From Gaiellasilicea sp963791905 (GTDB taxonomy: Bacteria; Actinomycetota; Thermoleophilia; Gaiellales; Gaiellaceae), in the NCBI GenBank assembly GCA_963791905.1, contig CAWBTX010000006.1:682001-746000 (forward strand): a stretch of 64,000 nt of DNA. The letters run 5' to 3'. Below, piece after piece: positions 44,814 to 53,131 of this stretch (positions are counted from its first letter, which is position 1; the number at the start of each line of letters is the position of its first letter). The notes under the pieces are model-generated. The model was not told where the DNA came from, ran no database searches, and saw nothing but the letters and a program-made list of their open reading frames with translations. A program made the translations under genes and the position numbers.

Positions 44814-45392
44814 ATGACCGAGACGGCGCAGCAGAGCACCTCCCTTGCGGAGGTGCGCAAGCTCGTGGAGCGCGCGCAGAAGGGGGAGCGCGACGCGCTC
44901 GAGGAGCTTTACCTGCTCCACTTCGACCGGATTTACAGCTACCTCCACATGACCGTCGGGAACCGGCACGACGCCGAGGACCTGACGACGCAGACGTTCC
45001 TCCGCATGCTGGAGTCGATCGGCAAGTTCCGTTTCCAGTCGGCGCCGTTCTCGGCCTGGCTCTTCCGAATCGCGCACAACCTCTCCATGGACCACTTCCG
45101 CGCGAACCGACGCTGGCAGCCGGAGGAGGACGTTCCCGAGCCGCCCGGAGCGGAGGAGCGCTCGGCCGAGGACGAGGCGTTCCAGGCCATCGGACGCAGG
45201 TCGATGCTGGAGCTGATCCAGGACCTCTCGCACGAGCAGCAGCAGGTGCTGACGCTGAAGTTCGTCTTCAACTTCTCCAACGGCGAGGCCGCGACGATCC
45301 TGGACAAGACCGAGGGCGCCGTGAAAAGCCTCCAGCACCGCGCGCTCGTCTCGCTGCAGAAGCAGGTCGCGGACTCCGACGGCGACGAGTAA
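44814..45392 (+). CDS. ECF-type RNA polymerase sigma factor
   Basis: A 192-residue sigma-70-family factor. Region 2 is ALEELYLLHFDRIYSYLHMTVGNRHDAEDLTTQTFLRML with FSAWLFRIAHNLSMDHFRANRR. Region 4 is LIQDLSHEQQQVLTLKFVFNFSNGEAATILDKTEGAVKSLQHRAL. There is no extension and no anti-sigma gene beside it; the next gene is a GTPase starting in its stop codon. Its regulon is unknown. Confidence 0.9.
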   Translation: MTETAQQSTSLAEVRKLVERAQKGERDALEELYLLHFDRIYSYLHMTVGNRHDAEDLTTQTFLRMLESIGKFRFQSAPFSAWLFRIAHNLSMDHFRANRRWQPEEDVPEPPGAEERSAEDEAFQAIGRRSMLELIQDLSHEQQQVLTLKFVFNFSNGEAATILDKTEGAVKSLQHRALVSLQKQVADSDGDE

Positions 45393-46315
45393 TGGCGCTC
45401 GAGGCCGGCATCGTCGGGCTTCCCGGCTCGGGGAAGACGACGCTCTTCACCGCGCTCACGCACACGGGCGGGGGCGGGTTCGGCAAGGAGAACGTCGGCA
45501 TGGCGTCGATCCCCGACGAGCGACTGCCGAAGCTCGCCGAGCTCGTCGGCGCGCGCAAGGTGACGCCGGCGACGCTTCGCGTCGTCGACGTGCCGGGAAC
45601 CGGCCCGGCGCTGCTCGGAGGGCTGCGGCAGGTGGACGCGATCCTGGCGGTTGCCGACGGTTTTTCGGCCGAGGCGGAGCCGGCGGCGGACCTCGAGACG
45701 CTCGACCTCGAGCTGCTGGTCGCCGACCGCGACCACGTCGAGCGCCGGCTCGAGCGGGTCGGCAAGCAGGCGAAGTCGGGCGACGCGGCGCTGCGCAAGG
45801 AGGTCGACGTCTTGACAGCTCTGCTCGCTCACCTCGACGCGGGCAGGACGCTTCGCGACTTTCCGGACGAGCTCCCGGCCGAGCTCGAGCCGCTGACCAC
45901 GAAGCCGCTGATCCCGATCGAGAACGGGCCCGGCGGGATCGACTTCCAGCTGGAGGCCGAGCTCGCCGAGCTGCCGGACGAGGAGGCGGCCGCCTTTCGC
46001 GAGGGCCGGCCGTCCGCGCTCGACGAGATCGTGCGGCGCCTGACCGATGCGCTCGGCCTGATCACGTTTTTCACCGCCGGCGAGAAGGAAACCCGCGCCT
46101 GGACGCTCCGCAGCGGGCAGACCGCGCTCGAGGCCGCGGCCACGATCCACTCCGACATCGCGCGCGGCTTCATTCGCTGCGAGACGATCACGTGGAGCGA
46201 TCTGCTCGATGCCGGCTCGCACGCGGAGGCGGCCCGCCGGGGGACGCAGCGGCTGGAGGGGAAGACCTACGTCGTCCAGGACGGCGACGTCCTGAACATC
46301 CGCTTCAACGTCTGA
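45392..46315 (+). CDS. YchF-like GTPase/ATPase, shortened
   Basis: Related to the universally conserved Obg-family ATPase YchF. The P loop GIVGLPGSGKTTLFTAL replaces the usual GLPNVGKSTLFNAL. VVDVPG is switch II. The C-terminal TGS domain is clear (LGLITFFTAGEKETRAWTLRSG, TIHSDIARGFIRCETI, VVQDGDVLNIRFNV). At 307 residues it is about 55 shorter than YchF, mainly in the G domain, so it may be a divergent paralogue. The ATG overlaps the sigma factor stop. Confidence 0.85.
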   Translation: MALEAGIVGLPGSGKTTLFTALTHTGGGGFGKENVGMASIPDERLPKLAELVGARKVTPATLRVVDVPGTGPALLGGLRQVDAILAVADGFSAEAEPAADLETLDLELLVADRDHVERRLERVGKQAKSGDAALRKEVDVLTALLAHLDAGRTLRDFPDELPAELEPLTTKPLIPIENGPGGIDFQLEAELAELPDEEAAAFREGRPSALDEIVRRLTDALGLITFFTAGEKETRAWTLRSGQTALEAAATIHSDIARGFIRCETITWSDLLDAGSHAEAARRGTQRLEGKTYVVQDGDVLNIRFNV

Positions 46316-46322
46316 GGCCCCG

Positions 46323-47327
46323 TTACCCCAGCCGCTCGACGAGGTAGGCGAGACCGAGCGGATAGCGGTACTCGATCTCGGCGTGGGTGGCATCGAAGAG
46401 CTCGACGTGGAGCTCCGGTACACCGAGGGCCGTCAGCTCGCGCTCCAGCCAGGCGACGGTGAGGTCGAGGAACCACTCGTCGCGGGTGCCCGAGTCGATC
46501 CAGAGCGCTCGCAGGCCGCGTGCCGCGTCCGCGTGCCGTGGCAGCAGCGTCGGCCAGTCCCAGGCGAGCCAGCGCTCCCAGAGCTCCGGGATCACCTCTG
46601 CCGTCGCCGTGTCGTACGGGAGCCGGATCTCGCCGTCGGTCGAGTAGGCGGCCGAGAAGCCGTACTGGAGCAGCAGGTGGATGTCGTTCGGGCGGCTGAA
46701 CGCCGGCCGCGAGCGGAAGTCGGCGAGCCAGGCCTCCACGGAACCGCCGTAGAGGTCGCGGAGTGTCCGTACCGCGTCGCGGAAGAAGGGCCGGATCGAG
46801 ACCTCGAAGAGCCCTCCGCCCGCGTGGTTCGCGACGCCGCCGAAGACGTCCGGGCGGAGGAGGGCGGTCAGGAGCGCGCCGTAGCCGCCGGACGACTTTC
46901 CCTGGATGCCGCGGTGCGCCGCCGCCGCGAGCGTCCGGTAGCGCGCGTCCACCCACGGCACGAGCTCGTCGCAGAGGTAGGTGTGGTAGCGCCCGGTGGC
47001 CGGCGAGTCGACGAACTGCGAGCCGCCGACAGACGTCCAGGTGTCGACGAAGGCGACGACGCACGCGGGCGCGAGGTCGTCGAGGAGCTCGGGGAAGTTC
47101 GGGCGGAACGCCGAGCGGTTGCGCCACATGTCCAGCTGGCCCGTGTAGCCCTGGATGACGTAGACGGAGGGGTAGCGGCGCTCCGGCTCGGCGTCATACC
47201 CGGGCGGCGTCCAGACCCAGAGCGGCCGCTCGTGCGGGTCGCCGAGCCGGTTGCCGCGCAGCGCCTCGCTCGAGACGACGTGCTCGTCGAGCCTTCCGCG
47301 GAACGGCCTCGGCCAGGGTGCGGTCAC
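46323..47327 (-). CDS. Enterochelin-esterase-like alpha/beta hydrolase
   Basis: A 334-residue esterase of the D family (PF00756). RPLWVWTPPGYDAEPERRYPSVYVIQGYTG is the core strand set, GIQGKSSGGYGALLTAL has the nucleophile Ser, and FDATHAEIEYRYPLGL has the His. There is no signal peptide from the GTG at 47327, so it is probably cytoplasmic; the longer upstream frame is antisense to the GNAT gene. Convergent with the YchF-like gene (7 bases between) and divergent from the acetyltransferase gene. Confidence 0.85.
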   Translation of the reverse strand: MTAPWPRPFRGRLDEHVVSSEALRGNRLGDPHERPLWVWTPPGYDAEPERRYPSVYVIQGYTGQLDMWRNRSAFRPNFPELLDDLAPACVVAFVDTWTSVGGSQFVDSPATGRYHTYLCDELVPWVDARYRTLAAAAHRGIQGKSSGGYGALLTALLRPDVFGGVANHAGGGLFEVSIRPFFRDAVRTLRDLYGGSVEAWLADFRSRPAFSRPNDIHLLLQYGFSAAYSTDGEIRLPYDTATAEVIPELWERWLAWDWPTLLPRHADAARGLRALWIDSGTRDEWFLDLTVAWLERELTALGVPELHVELFDATHAEIEYRYPLGLAYLVERLG

Positions 47328-47344
47328 GAGTGCATCATCTCGAC

Positions 47345-47827
47345 ATGATCGAGCCGCTGCGCGCGGAGCACTGGGAAGACGTCGCCCGCATCTACGCCCA
47401 GGGCATCGCGACCCGGGCGGCGACGTTCGAGACGGAGGTGCCGAGCTGGGAGGCCTGGGACGGCTCGCACCTGGCGGAGCATCGCTTCGTCGCCGTCCGC
47501 GACGGCCGCGTGCTCGGCTGGGCCGCGCTGTCGTCGGTGTCGGACCGGTGCGTGTACGCCGGCGTCGCCGAGAACAGCGTCTACGTCGGCGAGGATGCGC
47601 GCGGCCAGGGCATCGGCCGGGCGCTGCTCGAAGCGCTCGTCGCCTCCGCCGAGGCGGGAGGGATCTGGACGATCCAGACCGGCATCTTCCCCGAGAACGA
47701 GGCGAGCGTCCGGCTGCACGAGGCCGTCGGCTTCCGAGTCGTCGGACGCCGGGAGCGGCTCGGCCAGCTCGACGGCGTCTGGCGCGACGTGCTCTTCCTC
47801 GAGCGGCGCAGCGCCGTCGTCGACTAG
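47345..47827 (+). CDS. GNAT acetyltransferase, phosphinothricin acetyltransferase-like
   Basis: A 160-residue GNAT protein: IEPLRAEHWEDVARIYAQGI, ATFETEVPSWEAW, VYVGEDARGQGIGRALLEAL (acetyl-CoA loop), and a C terminus VGFRVVGRRERLGQLDGVWRD typical of Pat/MddA enzymes that acetylate phosphinothricin, methionine sulfoximine or similar amino acids. Nine further upstream codons are open but lack support. The TAG stop is formed by the first bases of MITE copy 2. Confidence 0.85.
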   Translation: MIEPLRAEHWEDVARIYAQGIATRAATFETEVPSWEAWDGSHLAEHRFVAVRDGRVLGWAALSSVSDRCVYAGVAENSVYVGEDARGQGIGRALLEALVASAEAGGIWTIQTGIFPENEASVRLHEAVGFRVVGRRERLGQLDGVWRDVLFLERRSAVVD

Positions 47828-47990
47828 GAGGGTTCGGCGAAATATCGGCTGAGCCGCCGGGCCGCGCTGCTCGCCCCGATGCGGCGTCCTCAGTCGCGCC
47901 CGTATTTACCAATACGGGCGCTCCCTGCGTCCTTGCCTCGGAACGAGCATCGCACCCCTGCGACGAGCGACATGCCGCCGAACCCTCCTA
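47825..47990. mobile_element. MITE-like element, copy 2
   Basis: A 166-bp element with perfect 15-bp terminal inverted repeats (TAGGAGGGTTCGGCG and its complement), or 13 bp if the outer TA is a target-site duplication. Its left TAG is the stop of the GNAT gene and its right TAG, on the other strand, is the stop of the EamA gene. Removing the element and one TA leaves a CTAG at which the two convergent genes would share overlapping stops. Its sequence is almost identical to copy 1 at 27496. Confidence 0.8.
47896..47921. terminator. Hairpin inside MITE copy 2, between convergent genes
   Basis: Same perfect 11-bp stem with TACC loop as in copy 1. It lies between the ends of the GNAT (+) and EamA (-) genes and could act as a bidirectional terminator carried in by the element. 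Confidence 0.58.
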
Positions 47991-48821
47991 GCCGGCCGCG
48001 ATCGCGGCTGCTCCTCCGAGCACCGCCGCGGCGCCTGCCAGCTGTTGGCCAGTCAGCCGCTCGTGCAGCACGGCCGCGGCCAGGCCGACGGTGACGGCCG
48101 GGTAGAGCGAGGTCAGCACGGAGACGACGCTGACGAGCCCGCGAGTCGTCGCGAGCGCGAAGAGCACGTTCGCGGACGTGTCGCAGACGCCGACCGCGAC
48201 GATCGCGGGCACGAGCCGCCGGGCCGGCACGACCGCGACGCCGAGAGCGAGTACTGCGCCGAGCGCGAGCGTCGTCGACGTCACGCGTGCGACGAGCACG
48301 CTCCACGGGACGCTGTCGTGCGCCGCGTGGTCGAGGAACACGAAGTAGAAGCCGAACCCGCCCGCGGCGAGCAGCGCGAGCCCGACGCCGGCGGCCAAGC
48401 CGCCTCCGAGCGTGCCCGGCGTTCGCGAGATCAACGCCAGGCCGGCCAGCGCGACGACCGCGCCGAGCACCTGGACGGCCGACGGCCGCTCGCCCTGTGC
48501 GACGCCGACCGCGAAGGGGATGGCCGCCGCCGCGGCCGAGATCGGCGCCACGACGCCCATCACGCCGATCGCCATGCCGCGGTACAGCGCCGCGAGCCCA
48601 ACGGCTCCGCAGAGGCCTGCGGCCATCGCAGCCGCGACTGCGCTTCCGCCGAGAAAGTCCTCCCGGGCGATCGCCGCCCAGACGGCGACCGCGACTGCGC
48701 CCACGAGCTGGGAGAGCGCGAGCACGGTGAGAACGTGCGCGCGGCGCGCGCTCAGCCCGCCCAGGAAGTCGCCGACGCCGTACGAGACCGCAGCGCCGAG
48801 CGCGAGCACGATCGCGACCAT
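47988..48821 (-). CDS. EamA/DMT-family transporter
   Basis: A drug/metabolite transporter-type membrane protein of 277 residues with ten helices in two EamA repeats (MVAIVLALGAAVSYGVGDFLGGL; later VLGAVVALAGLALIS, ALATTRGLVSVVSVLTSLYPAVTV, VLHERLTGQQLAGAAAVLGG). Substrate unknown. Its stop TAG is the right end of MITE copy 2. It lies 9 bases downstream of the YhaM-like gene on the same strand. Confidence 0.88.
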   Translation of the reverse strand: MVAIVLALGAAVSYGVGDFLGGLSARRAHVLTVLALSQLVGAVAVAVWAAIAREDFLGGSAVAAAMAAGLCGAVGLAALYRGMAIGVMGVVAPISAAAAAIPFAVGVAQGERPSAVQVLGAVVALAGLALISRTPGTLGGGLAAGVGLALLAAGGFGFYFVFLDHAAHDSVPWSVLVARVTSTTLALGAVLALGVAVVPARRLVPAIVAVGVCDTSANVLFALATTRGLVSVVSVLTSLYPAVTVGLAAAVLHERLTGQQLAGAAAVLGGAAAIAAG

Positions 48822-48830
48822 TGCGAAGAC

Positions 48831-49658
48831 TTACTCGCCGACTGGGCGGGTGGCGGCGACGGCGTCCAGCAGGTTCGCGTGGTAGAGCACGGACGCCTCG
48901 GCCGTGCGCGCCGCGTTCCGGTCGTGATGCGTGGCGACCGCGTGGAGGAGCTCGGCCCGTACCTCCGCGTCGAGCCGTGCCGACCGCTCCTCGATCAGCC
49001 GGAGCCCGAGGTGCACGTGGCCGAGCAGGCGGCCCTCCTCGGTTGGCCGGAAGGTCGGCGCACCGCGCAGCTCGCGCACGCGGCCCAGGTCGTGCAGGAG
49101 CGCCGCGGCGAGCAGCAGGTCGGCGCGGAGGCGCGGGTGGAGCTGCGCGGTCTCGCGGGCGAGGGTCGCGACGCCGACGGTGTGCTCGAGCAAGCCGCCG
49201 GCATACGAGTGATGCGTCTCCGCCGCCGGGAGTGACCTGAGCCCGCCACGGATCTCGGCGTCGCCGACGAAGCCGCCCGTCACCTCCGCGAGCCCTGGAT
49301 GGGCGATCTCGGCGGCGAGGAACTCGAAGAAGCCGTCGAGCTCGTCGGCGTCCCGCCGCAGACCGGGTGTGAGCGCGGACGGATCCGCGTCCGCCGTCTC
49401 CACCGAGCGGACGTCGAGCTGGAGCCGCTCGCCGAACCGCGACACGCGGCCGAGCACCCGAACGGCGTCCCCCTCGGCGAACCTCGTGTCGAGCAGCTCC
49501 ACGTCGTTCCACACCCGTGCGTCGATCCGTCCCGTCGCGTCCACGAGCTCGAGCGACAGGTACGGCGCTCCCTTCTTCGTCCGCAGCCGCTGCTTGCGCG
49601 CGACCGCGTACACGCCCTCGACGATGCGGTCCTCGGCCAGCTCCGAGATGCTGTTCAC
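48831..49658 (-). CDS. YhaM-like OB-fold plus HD-domain 3'-5' exonuclease
   Basis: A 275-residue protein. The N-terminal OB-fold nucleic-acid-binding domain is about residues 1-90 (VYAVARKQRLRTKKGAPYLSLELVDATG, RVWNDVELLDTRFAEGDAV). The HD phosphohydrolase domain follows, with ETHHSYAGGLLEHTVGVATLA and LLAAALLHDLGRVREL. This is the plan of YhaM/CBF1 exonucleases of Gram-positive bacteria. It is divergent from the next GNAT gene, and the -10 elements overlap at TCTAGA. Confidence 0.87.
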   Translation of the reverse strand: MNSISELAEDRIVEGVYAVARKQRLRTKKGAPYLSLELVDATGRIDARVWNDVELLDTRFAEGDAVRVLGRVSRFGERLQLDVRSVETADADPSALTPGLRRDADELDGFFEFLAAEIAHPGLAEVTGGFVGDAEIRGGLRSLPAAETHHSYAGGLLEHTVGVATLARETAQLHPRLRADLLLAAALLHDLGRVRELRGAPTFRPTEEGRLLGHVHLGLRLIEERSARLDAEVRAELLHAVATHHDRNAARTAEASVLYHANLLDAVAATRPVGE

Positions 49659-49668
49659 ACGCGGAGTC

Positions 49669-49674
49669 TAGAGT
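49669..49674 (+). promoter_or_regulatory. Leaderless-type -10 of the GNAT gene
   Basis: TAGAGT 8 bases before the ATG at 49683. It overlaps an ACTCTAGACTCC on the other strand that may serve the YhaM-like gene. Confidence 0.4.
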
Positions 49675-49682
49675 CGTCCCGG

Positions 49683-50123
49683 ATGGACGTCAGACGAGGA
49701 ATGCCCGCCGACGCCGGCGCGATCGCGGACGCGTTCATCCCGTCCTTCGAGAGCCTCACCTTCCTGCCGCGGCTCCACTCGCACGAGGAGCACCGTGCGC
49801 ACATTCGCGACACGGTGCTCGGCGAGCAGGAGGTCTGGGTGGCCGAGCTGGACGGCCGCATCTCTGGGTTCGCAGCCCTTGCAGGCGACATGCTGACCAA
49901 TCTGTACGTGCACCCGGGGCGCCAGGGCCGCGGCGCCGGCGGCGTCCTCCTCGCGAAGGCCAAGGAGCGCCGACCGGACGGGTTCACGTTCTGGGTCTTT
50001 CAACAGAACGTGCACGCGAGGCGGTTCTACGAGCGGCACGGCTGCCGGGTCGTTCGGCTGACGGACGGCAGCGGCAACGAGGAGAAGACGCCCGACGCGC
50101 TGTACGAGTGGCGGCCCGATTGA
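49683..50123 (+). CDS. GNAT-family N-acetyltransferase
   Basis: A 146-residue GNAT protein with MDVRRGMPADAGAIADAFIPSF, a GQVWV-like strand (VWVAELDGRISGFAALAGDMLTNLYVHPGRQGRGAGGVLLAKAKE, acetyl-CoA loop RQGRGAGG) and FWVFQQNVHARRFYERHGCRVV. Substrate unknown. The ATG is chosen over a longer antisense frame because a -10 element lies 8 bases upstream. Confidence 0.87.
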   Translation: MDVRRGMPADAGAIADAFIPSFESLTFLPRLHSHEEHRAHIRDTVLGEQEVWVAELDGRISGFAALAGDMLTNLYVHPGRQGRGAGGVLLAKAKERRPDGFTFWVFQQNVHARRFYERHGCRVVRLTDGSGNEEKTPDALYEWRPD

Positions 50124-50146
50124 CGTCGCCGGCCCGTTGCTAGGCT
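50120..50146 (+). promoter_or_regulatory. Promoter of the DUF1015 gene, leaderless
   Basis: TTGACG (50120-50125) and TAGGCT (50141-50146) with a 15-base spacer; the -10 ends 7 bases before the ATG at 50154. The transcript would begin at the start codon. Confidence 0.5.
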
Positions 50147-50153
50147 CGGCGCG

Positions 50154-51230
50154 ATGGCGGTCGTCAAGCCCTTTCGCGCGCTCCGCTACGACGAGGCGGC
50201 GGCCGGGCCGCTCGAGACGCTGGTCGCGCCGCCCTACGACGTCATCTCCGACGAGCAGCGGGCCGAGCTGCGCGCGCGGAGTCCTCACAACGTCGTCCGG
50301 CTGACGCTGCCCGACTCGGAGGAGGAGGCGGCGCGGACGCTCGAGGAGTGGCGGGAGCGCGGCGTCCTCGTCGACGAGCCGCCGGCCGTGTGGGCGCTCT
50401 CGCAGGACTACGTCGGCCCGGACGGCGTCGCCCGCCGGCGCGAGGGCATCGTCGCCTCGCTGAAGGTCGAGCCGTACGAGACCAGGACTGTCCTCCCGCA
50501 CGAGCGGACGCATCGGGGGCCGCTCGAGGGGCGCCTGCGGCTCGTGCGGGCGACCCGCACGCAGCTCGAGCCGATCTTCCTGCTCTACGACGGGTCGCCG
50601 CCTGCGGCGCCGCCCGACCGGTCGCCCGACCTCGAGGTCGACGGCGCGCGGCTGTGGCGGCTGGACGATCCCACGCTGGTGCGCGCGTTCGACGACAAGC
50701 AGCTCCTCATCGCCGACGGCCACCACCGCTACGAGACGGCAGTCGCGTTCCACGACGAGGAGGGGACGCCCGAGAGCGCGCAGATGCTCGTCGTGCTGGT
50801 CTCCACGCAGGACGAGGGGCTCGAGATCTTCCCCACTCACCGGCTCTTCGCCGCGCCGCGGCGGCTCGAGGGGGAGCGCGAGCCGGTGGCGGACGCGAGG
50901 GCCGCGCTCGAGGGACTTAGTGTTGAAACAACACAAAGTCCGGTCGTGATCGAAGCCACGGCCGACGGCGCCGCGATCGTCCGGGGCGAACCGGGCCGGC
51001 TCGACGTCCAGCTCGTGGACACGCTCGGCACCGAGGGGATCTCATACACACCCGATGCCGACGAGGCGCTGCGCCGCGTCCGCGACGGCGAGGCGGCCAC
51101 GGCCTACCTGATGCGGCCGACGCGGATCGAGGACGTCTTCGCCGCCGCTCGGCGCGGCGAGGTGTTGCCACAGAAGACGACGTACTTCTATCCGAAGCTG
51201 ATCTCCGGACTGCTCCTGCAGCCGCTGTGA
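50154..51230 (+). CDS. DUF1015-family protein
   Basis: A 358-residue protein of unknown function (sometimes annotated as SpoOJ/ParA-related, without proof). VKPFRALRYDEAAAGPLETLVAPPYDVISDEQ, LPHERTHRGPLEGRLRLVRATRTQLEPIF and the signature LLIADGHHRYETAVAF are conserved. Codons near 256-260 (VETTQ) contain a 15-bp AT-rich palindrome that recurs at 59685. The next gene begins in its stop codon. Confidence 0.88.
   Translation: MAVVKPFRALRYDEAAAGPLETLVAPPYDVISDEQRAELRARSPHNVVRLTLPDSEEEAARTLEEWRERGVLVDEPPAVWALSQDYVGPDGVARRREGIVASLKVEPYETRTVLPHERTHRGPLEGRLRLVRATRTQLEPIFLLYDGSPPAAPPDRSPDLEVDGARLWRLDDPTLVRAFDDKQLLIADGHHRYETAVAFHDEEGTPESAQMLVVLVSTQDEGLEIFPTHRLFAAPRRLEGEREPVADARAALEGLSVETTQSPVVIEATADGAAIVRGEPGRLDVQLVDTLGTEGISYTPDADEALRRVRDGEAATAYLMRPTRIEDVFAAARRGEVLPQKTTYFYPKLISGLLLQPL
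50920..50934. repeat. 15-bp palindrome GTGTTGAAACAACAC, copy 1
   Basis: Two 6-bp arms around AAA, within the DUF1015 coding region. Its reverse complement occurs exactly at 59685-59699, and flanking bases also agree (17 matching). AT-rich in a GC-rich surrounding; function unknown. Confidence 0.6.
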
Positions 51231-52027
51231 GTCCCTGGCTCGAGGCCTGCCGCGACTGCGCGGCGGCCGTCAAGGACGTGCTGGTGGAGCTCCCGACGCG
51301 GCTCGAGCGCGAGCCCGTCGCTCGGCGCGGCGAGGGCGGTGACGACACGACCGCCATCGACGCGGCCGCCGAGGCGGCGGTGGTCGCGAGGCTCGCGCAG
51401 CTCGACGAGGGCTTCACGCTCCTCTCCGAAGAGCTCGGTGAGGCGACCTTCGGCTCCGGCGGTCCGTGGCGCGTCGTGCTCGACCCGATCGACGGCTCGC
51501 TGAACGCGAAGCGGGACATCCCGTTCTTCTCTCTGTCGCTCGCCGTCGCGGACGGGCCTGCGATGCGCGACGTCGCCTTCGGCTACGTCTACGACTTCGG
51601 CACCGGCGAGGAGTGGACCGCGACGCGCGGCGGCGGTGCGCAGCTGAACGGGCGCCCGCTCGGCGCGGTCCGGCCGAAGGACGAGATCGAGATCTTGTCG
51701 TTCGAGGCGACGACCACGGCCGTTGTGGCCGAGCGGGCGGCCGCCGTGACCGGCGTCGCCTACCGGCTGCGGATCATGGGCTCGCTCGCGATCTCGCTCT
51801 GTCATCTCGCCGCCGGGCGGGTCGACGGCGTCTGCTCGCTGAAGCCGGCGCGCTCGGTCGACATCGCCGCCGCGCAGCTGCTCGTGCGTGAGACCGGCCT
51901 CGCGATCGACCTCTTCGAGGCGCCGCCGTTCGACGCGGCGCCGCTCGACCTCGAGGGACGCTCGCGCGTCGTCGCGGCGGGAACGACCGAGCTCTGCGCG
52001 CGGCTCGCCGCCGCCCTCCGCGCCTAG
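51227..52027 (+). CDS. Inositol-monophosphatase-family phosphatase
   Basis: A 266-residue Mg-dependent phosphatase of the IMPase/FBPase/CysQ superfamily. Metal-site residues are in LLSEELGE (Glu near 69) and VLDPIDGSLNAKRDIPF (85 onward); the later WD motif region is KPARSVDIAAAQLLVRETG. It could act on inositol phosphate, fructose-1,6-bisphosphate or PAP. The GTG overlaps the DUF1015 stop. Convergent with the MmcQ/YjbR gene, 4-base overlap. Confidence 0.87.
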   Translation: MSPWLEACRDCAAAVKDVLVELPTRLEREPVARRGEGGDDTTAIDAAAEAAVVARLAQLDEGFTLLSEELGEATFGSGGPWRVVLDPIDGSLNAKRDIPFFSLSLAVADGPAMRDVAFGYVYDFGTGEEWTATRGGGAQLNGRPLGAVRPKDEIEILSFEATTTAVVAERAAAVTGVAYRLRIMGSLAISLCHLAAGRVDGVCSLKPARSVDIAAAQLLVRETGLAIDLFEAPPFDAAPLDLEGRSRVVAAGTTELCARLAAALRA

Positions 52028-52356
52028 CGCTGTCCGTCGAGCGACGCGACCAGGCGCTTCGGCGCGACGATGCGGTAGCTCTCCTCGACCCAGTCGCGGA
52101 GCACGTCGAGTGGGACGTTCGCCAGCGGGACCGTCACCCAGCCGGCCTTGCCGAGGCCGTACGCGGCCGGAACGCCGCCGTCGATCGCGAGCGCGTGGGC
52201 GTGCGACTCGTCGAGCTTGACCGTGATTCGCTTGCCGCCGAGGAAGACGAAGACCTTCGTCCGTACCTTGGCGACCGTCTCGCCCCAGGGATGATCTTCC
52301 CAGGCCTCGGGGAGCGACAGCGCGAAGGCCAGCACCTGGGTCTCCCGCTTGGGCAT
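52024..52356 (-). CDS. MmcQ/YjbR-family protein
   Basis: A 110-residue protein with the double-wing-like YjbR fold: LAFALSLPEAWEDHPWGETVAKV, KVFVFLGGKRITVKLDES and GWVTVPLANVPLDVLRDWVEESYRIVAPKRL. The family is thought to bind DNA but is uncharacterised. Single gene, divergent from the DUF72 gene. Confidence 0.88.
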   Translation of the reverse strand: MPKRETQVLAFALSLPEAWEDHPWGETVAKVRTKVFVFLGGKRITVKLDESHAHALAIDGGVPAAYGLGKAGWVTVPLANVPLDVLRDWVEESYRIVAPKRLVASLDGQR

Positions 52357-52387
52357 CGGGGCACAGGCTACGGGGAACGGGGAAGCC

Positions 52388-53131
52388 GTGGACGTCCGCG
52401 TCGGGTGCTCCGGCTGGAACTACGCGCACTGGCGGAACGGCGTCTTCTATCCGCCGCGCTGTCCTCCACGTCTCTGGCTCGAGTACTACGCGCGCCACTT
52501 CGACACGGTCGAGATCAACGCGACCTTCTACCGCCTGCCGACTGTGAAAGCCGTCCAGGGATGGGTCGAGCAGACGCCCGACGAATTCTGCTTCGCGGTG
52601 AAGATGAGCCGGTACGTCACGCACGTGAAGCGGCTCCGGGAACTCGGCCCCAGCCTCGAGCTCTTCTACGGCCGCCTGGAGCCGCTGATCCGCTCGTCGA
52701 AGCTCGGGCCCGTCCTCTGGCAGCTACCGCCCACGTTCCGGCGTGACGACGAGCGGCTCGAGCAGGCGCTCGCGCAGCTCCCGCCGGGCCGCCACTGCTT
52801 CGAGTTCCGGCACCCGAGCTGGTTCGCCGCCGACGTGATGGCGCTGCTGCGCGAGCACGACGTCGCGCTCGTGATCGGCGACCGTCCCGAGGTGCACGCC
52901 TTCCAGACCCACGAACTCACCGCGGACTGGACGTTTGTCCGACTCCATGCGGGTTCACGCGGCCGGCGCGGCAACTACTCCGAGAGCGAGCTCCGCGACT
53001 GGGCGGATCGTCTGCGCTCGTGGCCCGTCAGCGAGGCGTTCGTCTACCTCAACAACGACTGGGAAGGCTTTGCGCCCAGGAACGCGCTGAGGCTCACGAA
53101 GCTCCTCGGGTCTCCGCGCGCGACGACTTGA
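52388..53131 (+). CDS. DUF72-family protein
   Basis: A 247-residue TIM-barrel-like DUF72 protein: VRVGCSGWNYAHWRNGVFYPP, YYARHFDTVEINATFYRLP, FCFAVKMSRYVTHVKRL, HCFEFRHPSWF and AFVYLNNDWEGFAPRNAL. All standard family motifs are present; function unknown. The GTG at 52388 was preferred to an upstream start because family proteins begin at this strand. Its 3' end meets the LtrA remnant on the other strand. Confidence 0.9.
   Translation: MDVRVGCSGWNYAHWRNGVFYPPRCPPRLWLEYYARHFDTVEINATFYRLPTVKAVQGWVEQTPDEFCFAVKMSRYVTHVKRLRELGPSLELFYGRLEPLIRSSKLGPVLWQLPPTFRRDDERLEQALAQLPPGRHCFEFRHPSWFAADVMALLREHDVALVIGDRPEVHAFQTHELTADWTFVRLHAGSRGRRGNYSESELRDWADRLRSWPVSEAFVYLNNDWEGFAPRNALRLTKLLGSPRATT

Noticed and set aside
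48831..49658. HD-domain protein as an anti-phage or nucleotide-signalling (cGAS/CBASS-like) component
   Set aside because: The OB-HD order and motifs fit the housekeeping YhaM exonuclease; no defence partners are nearby.
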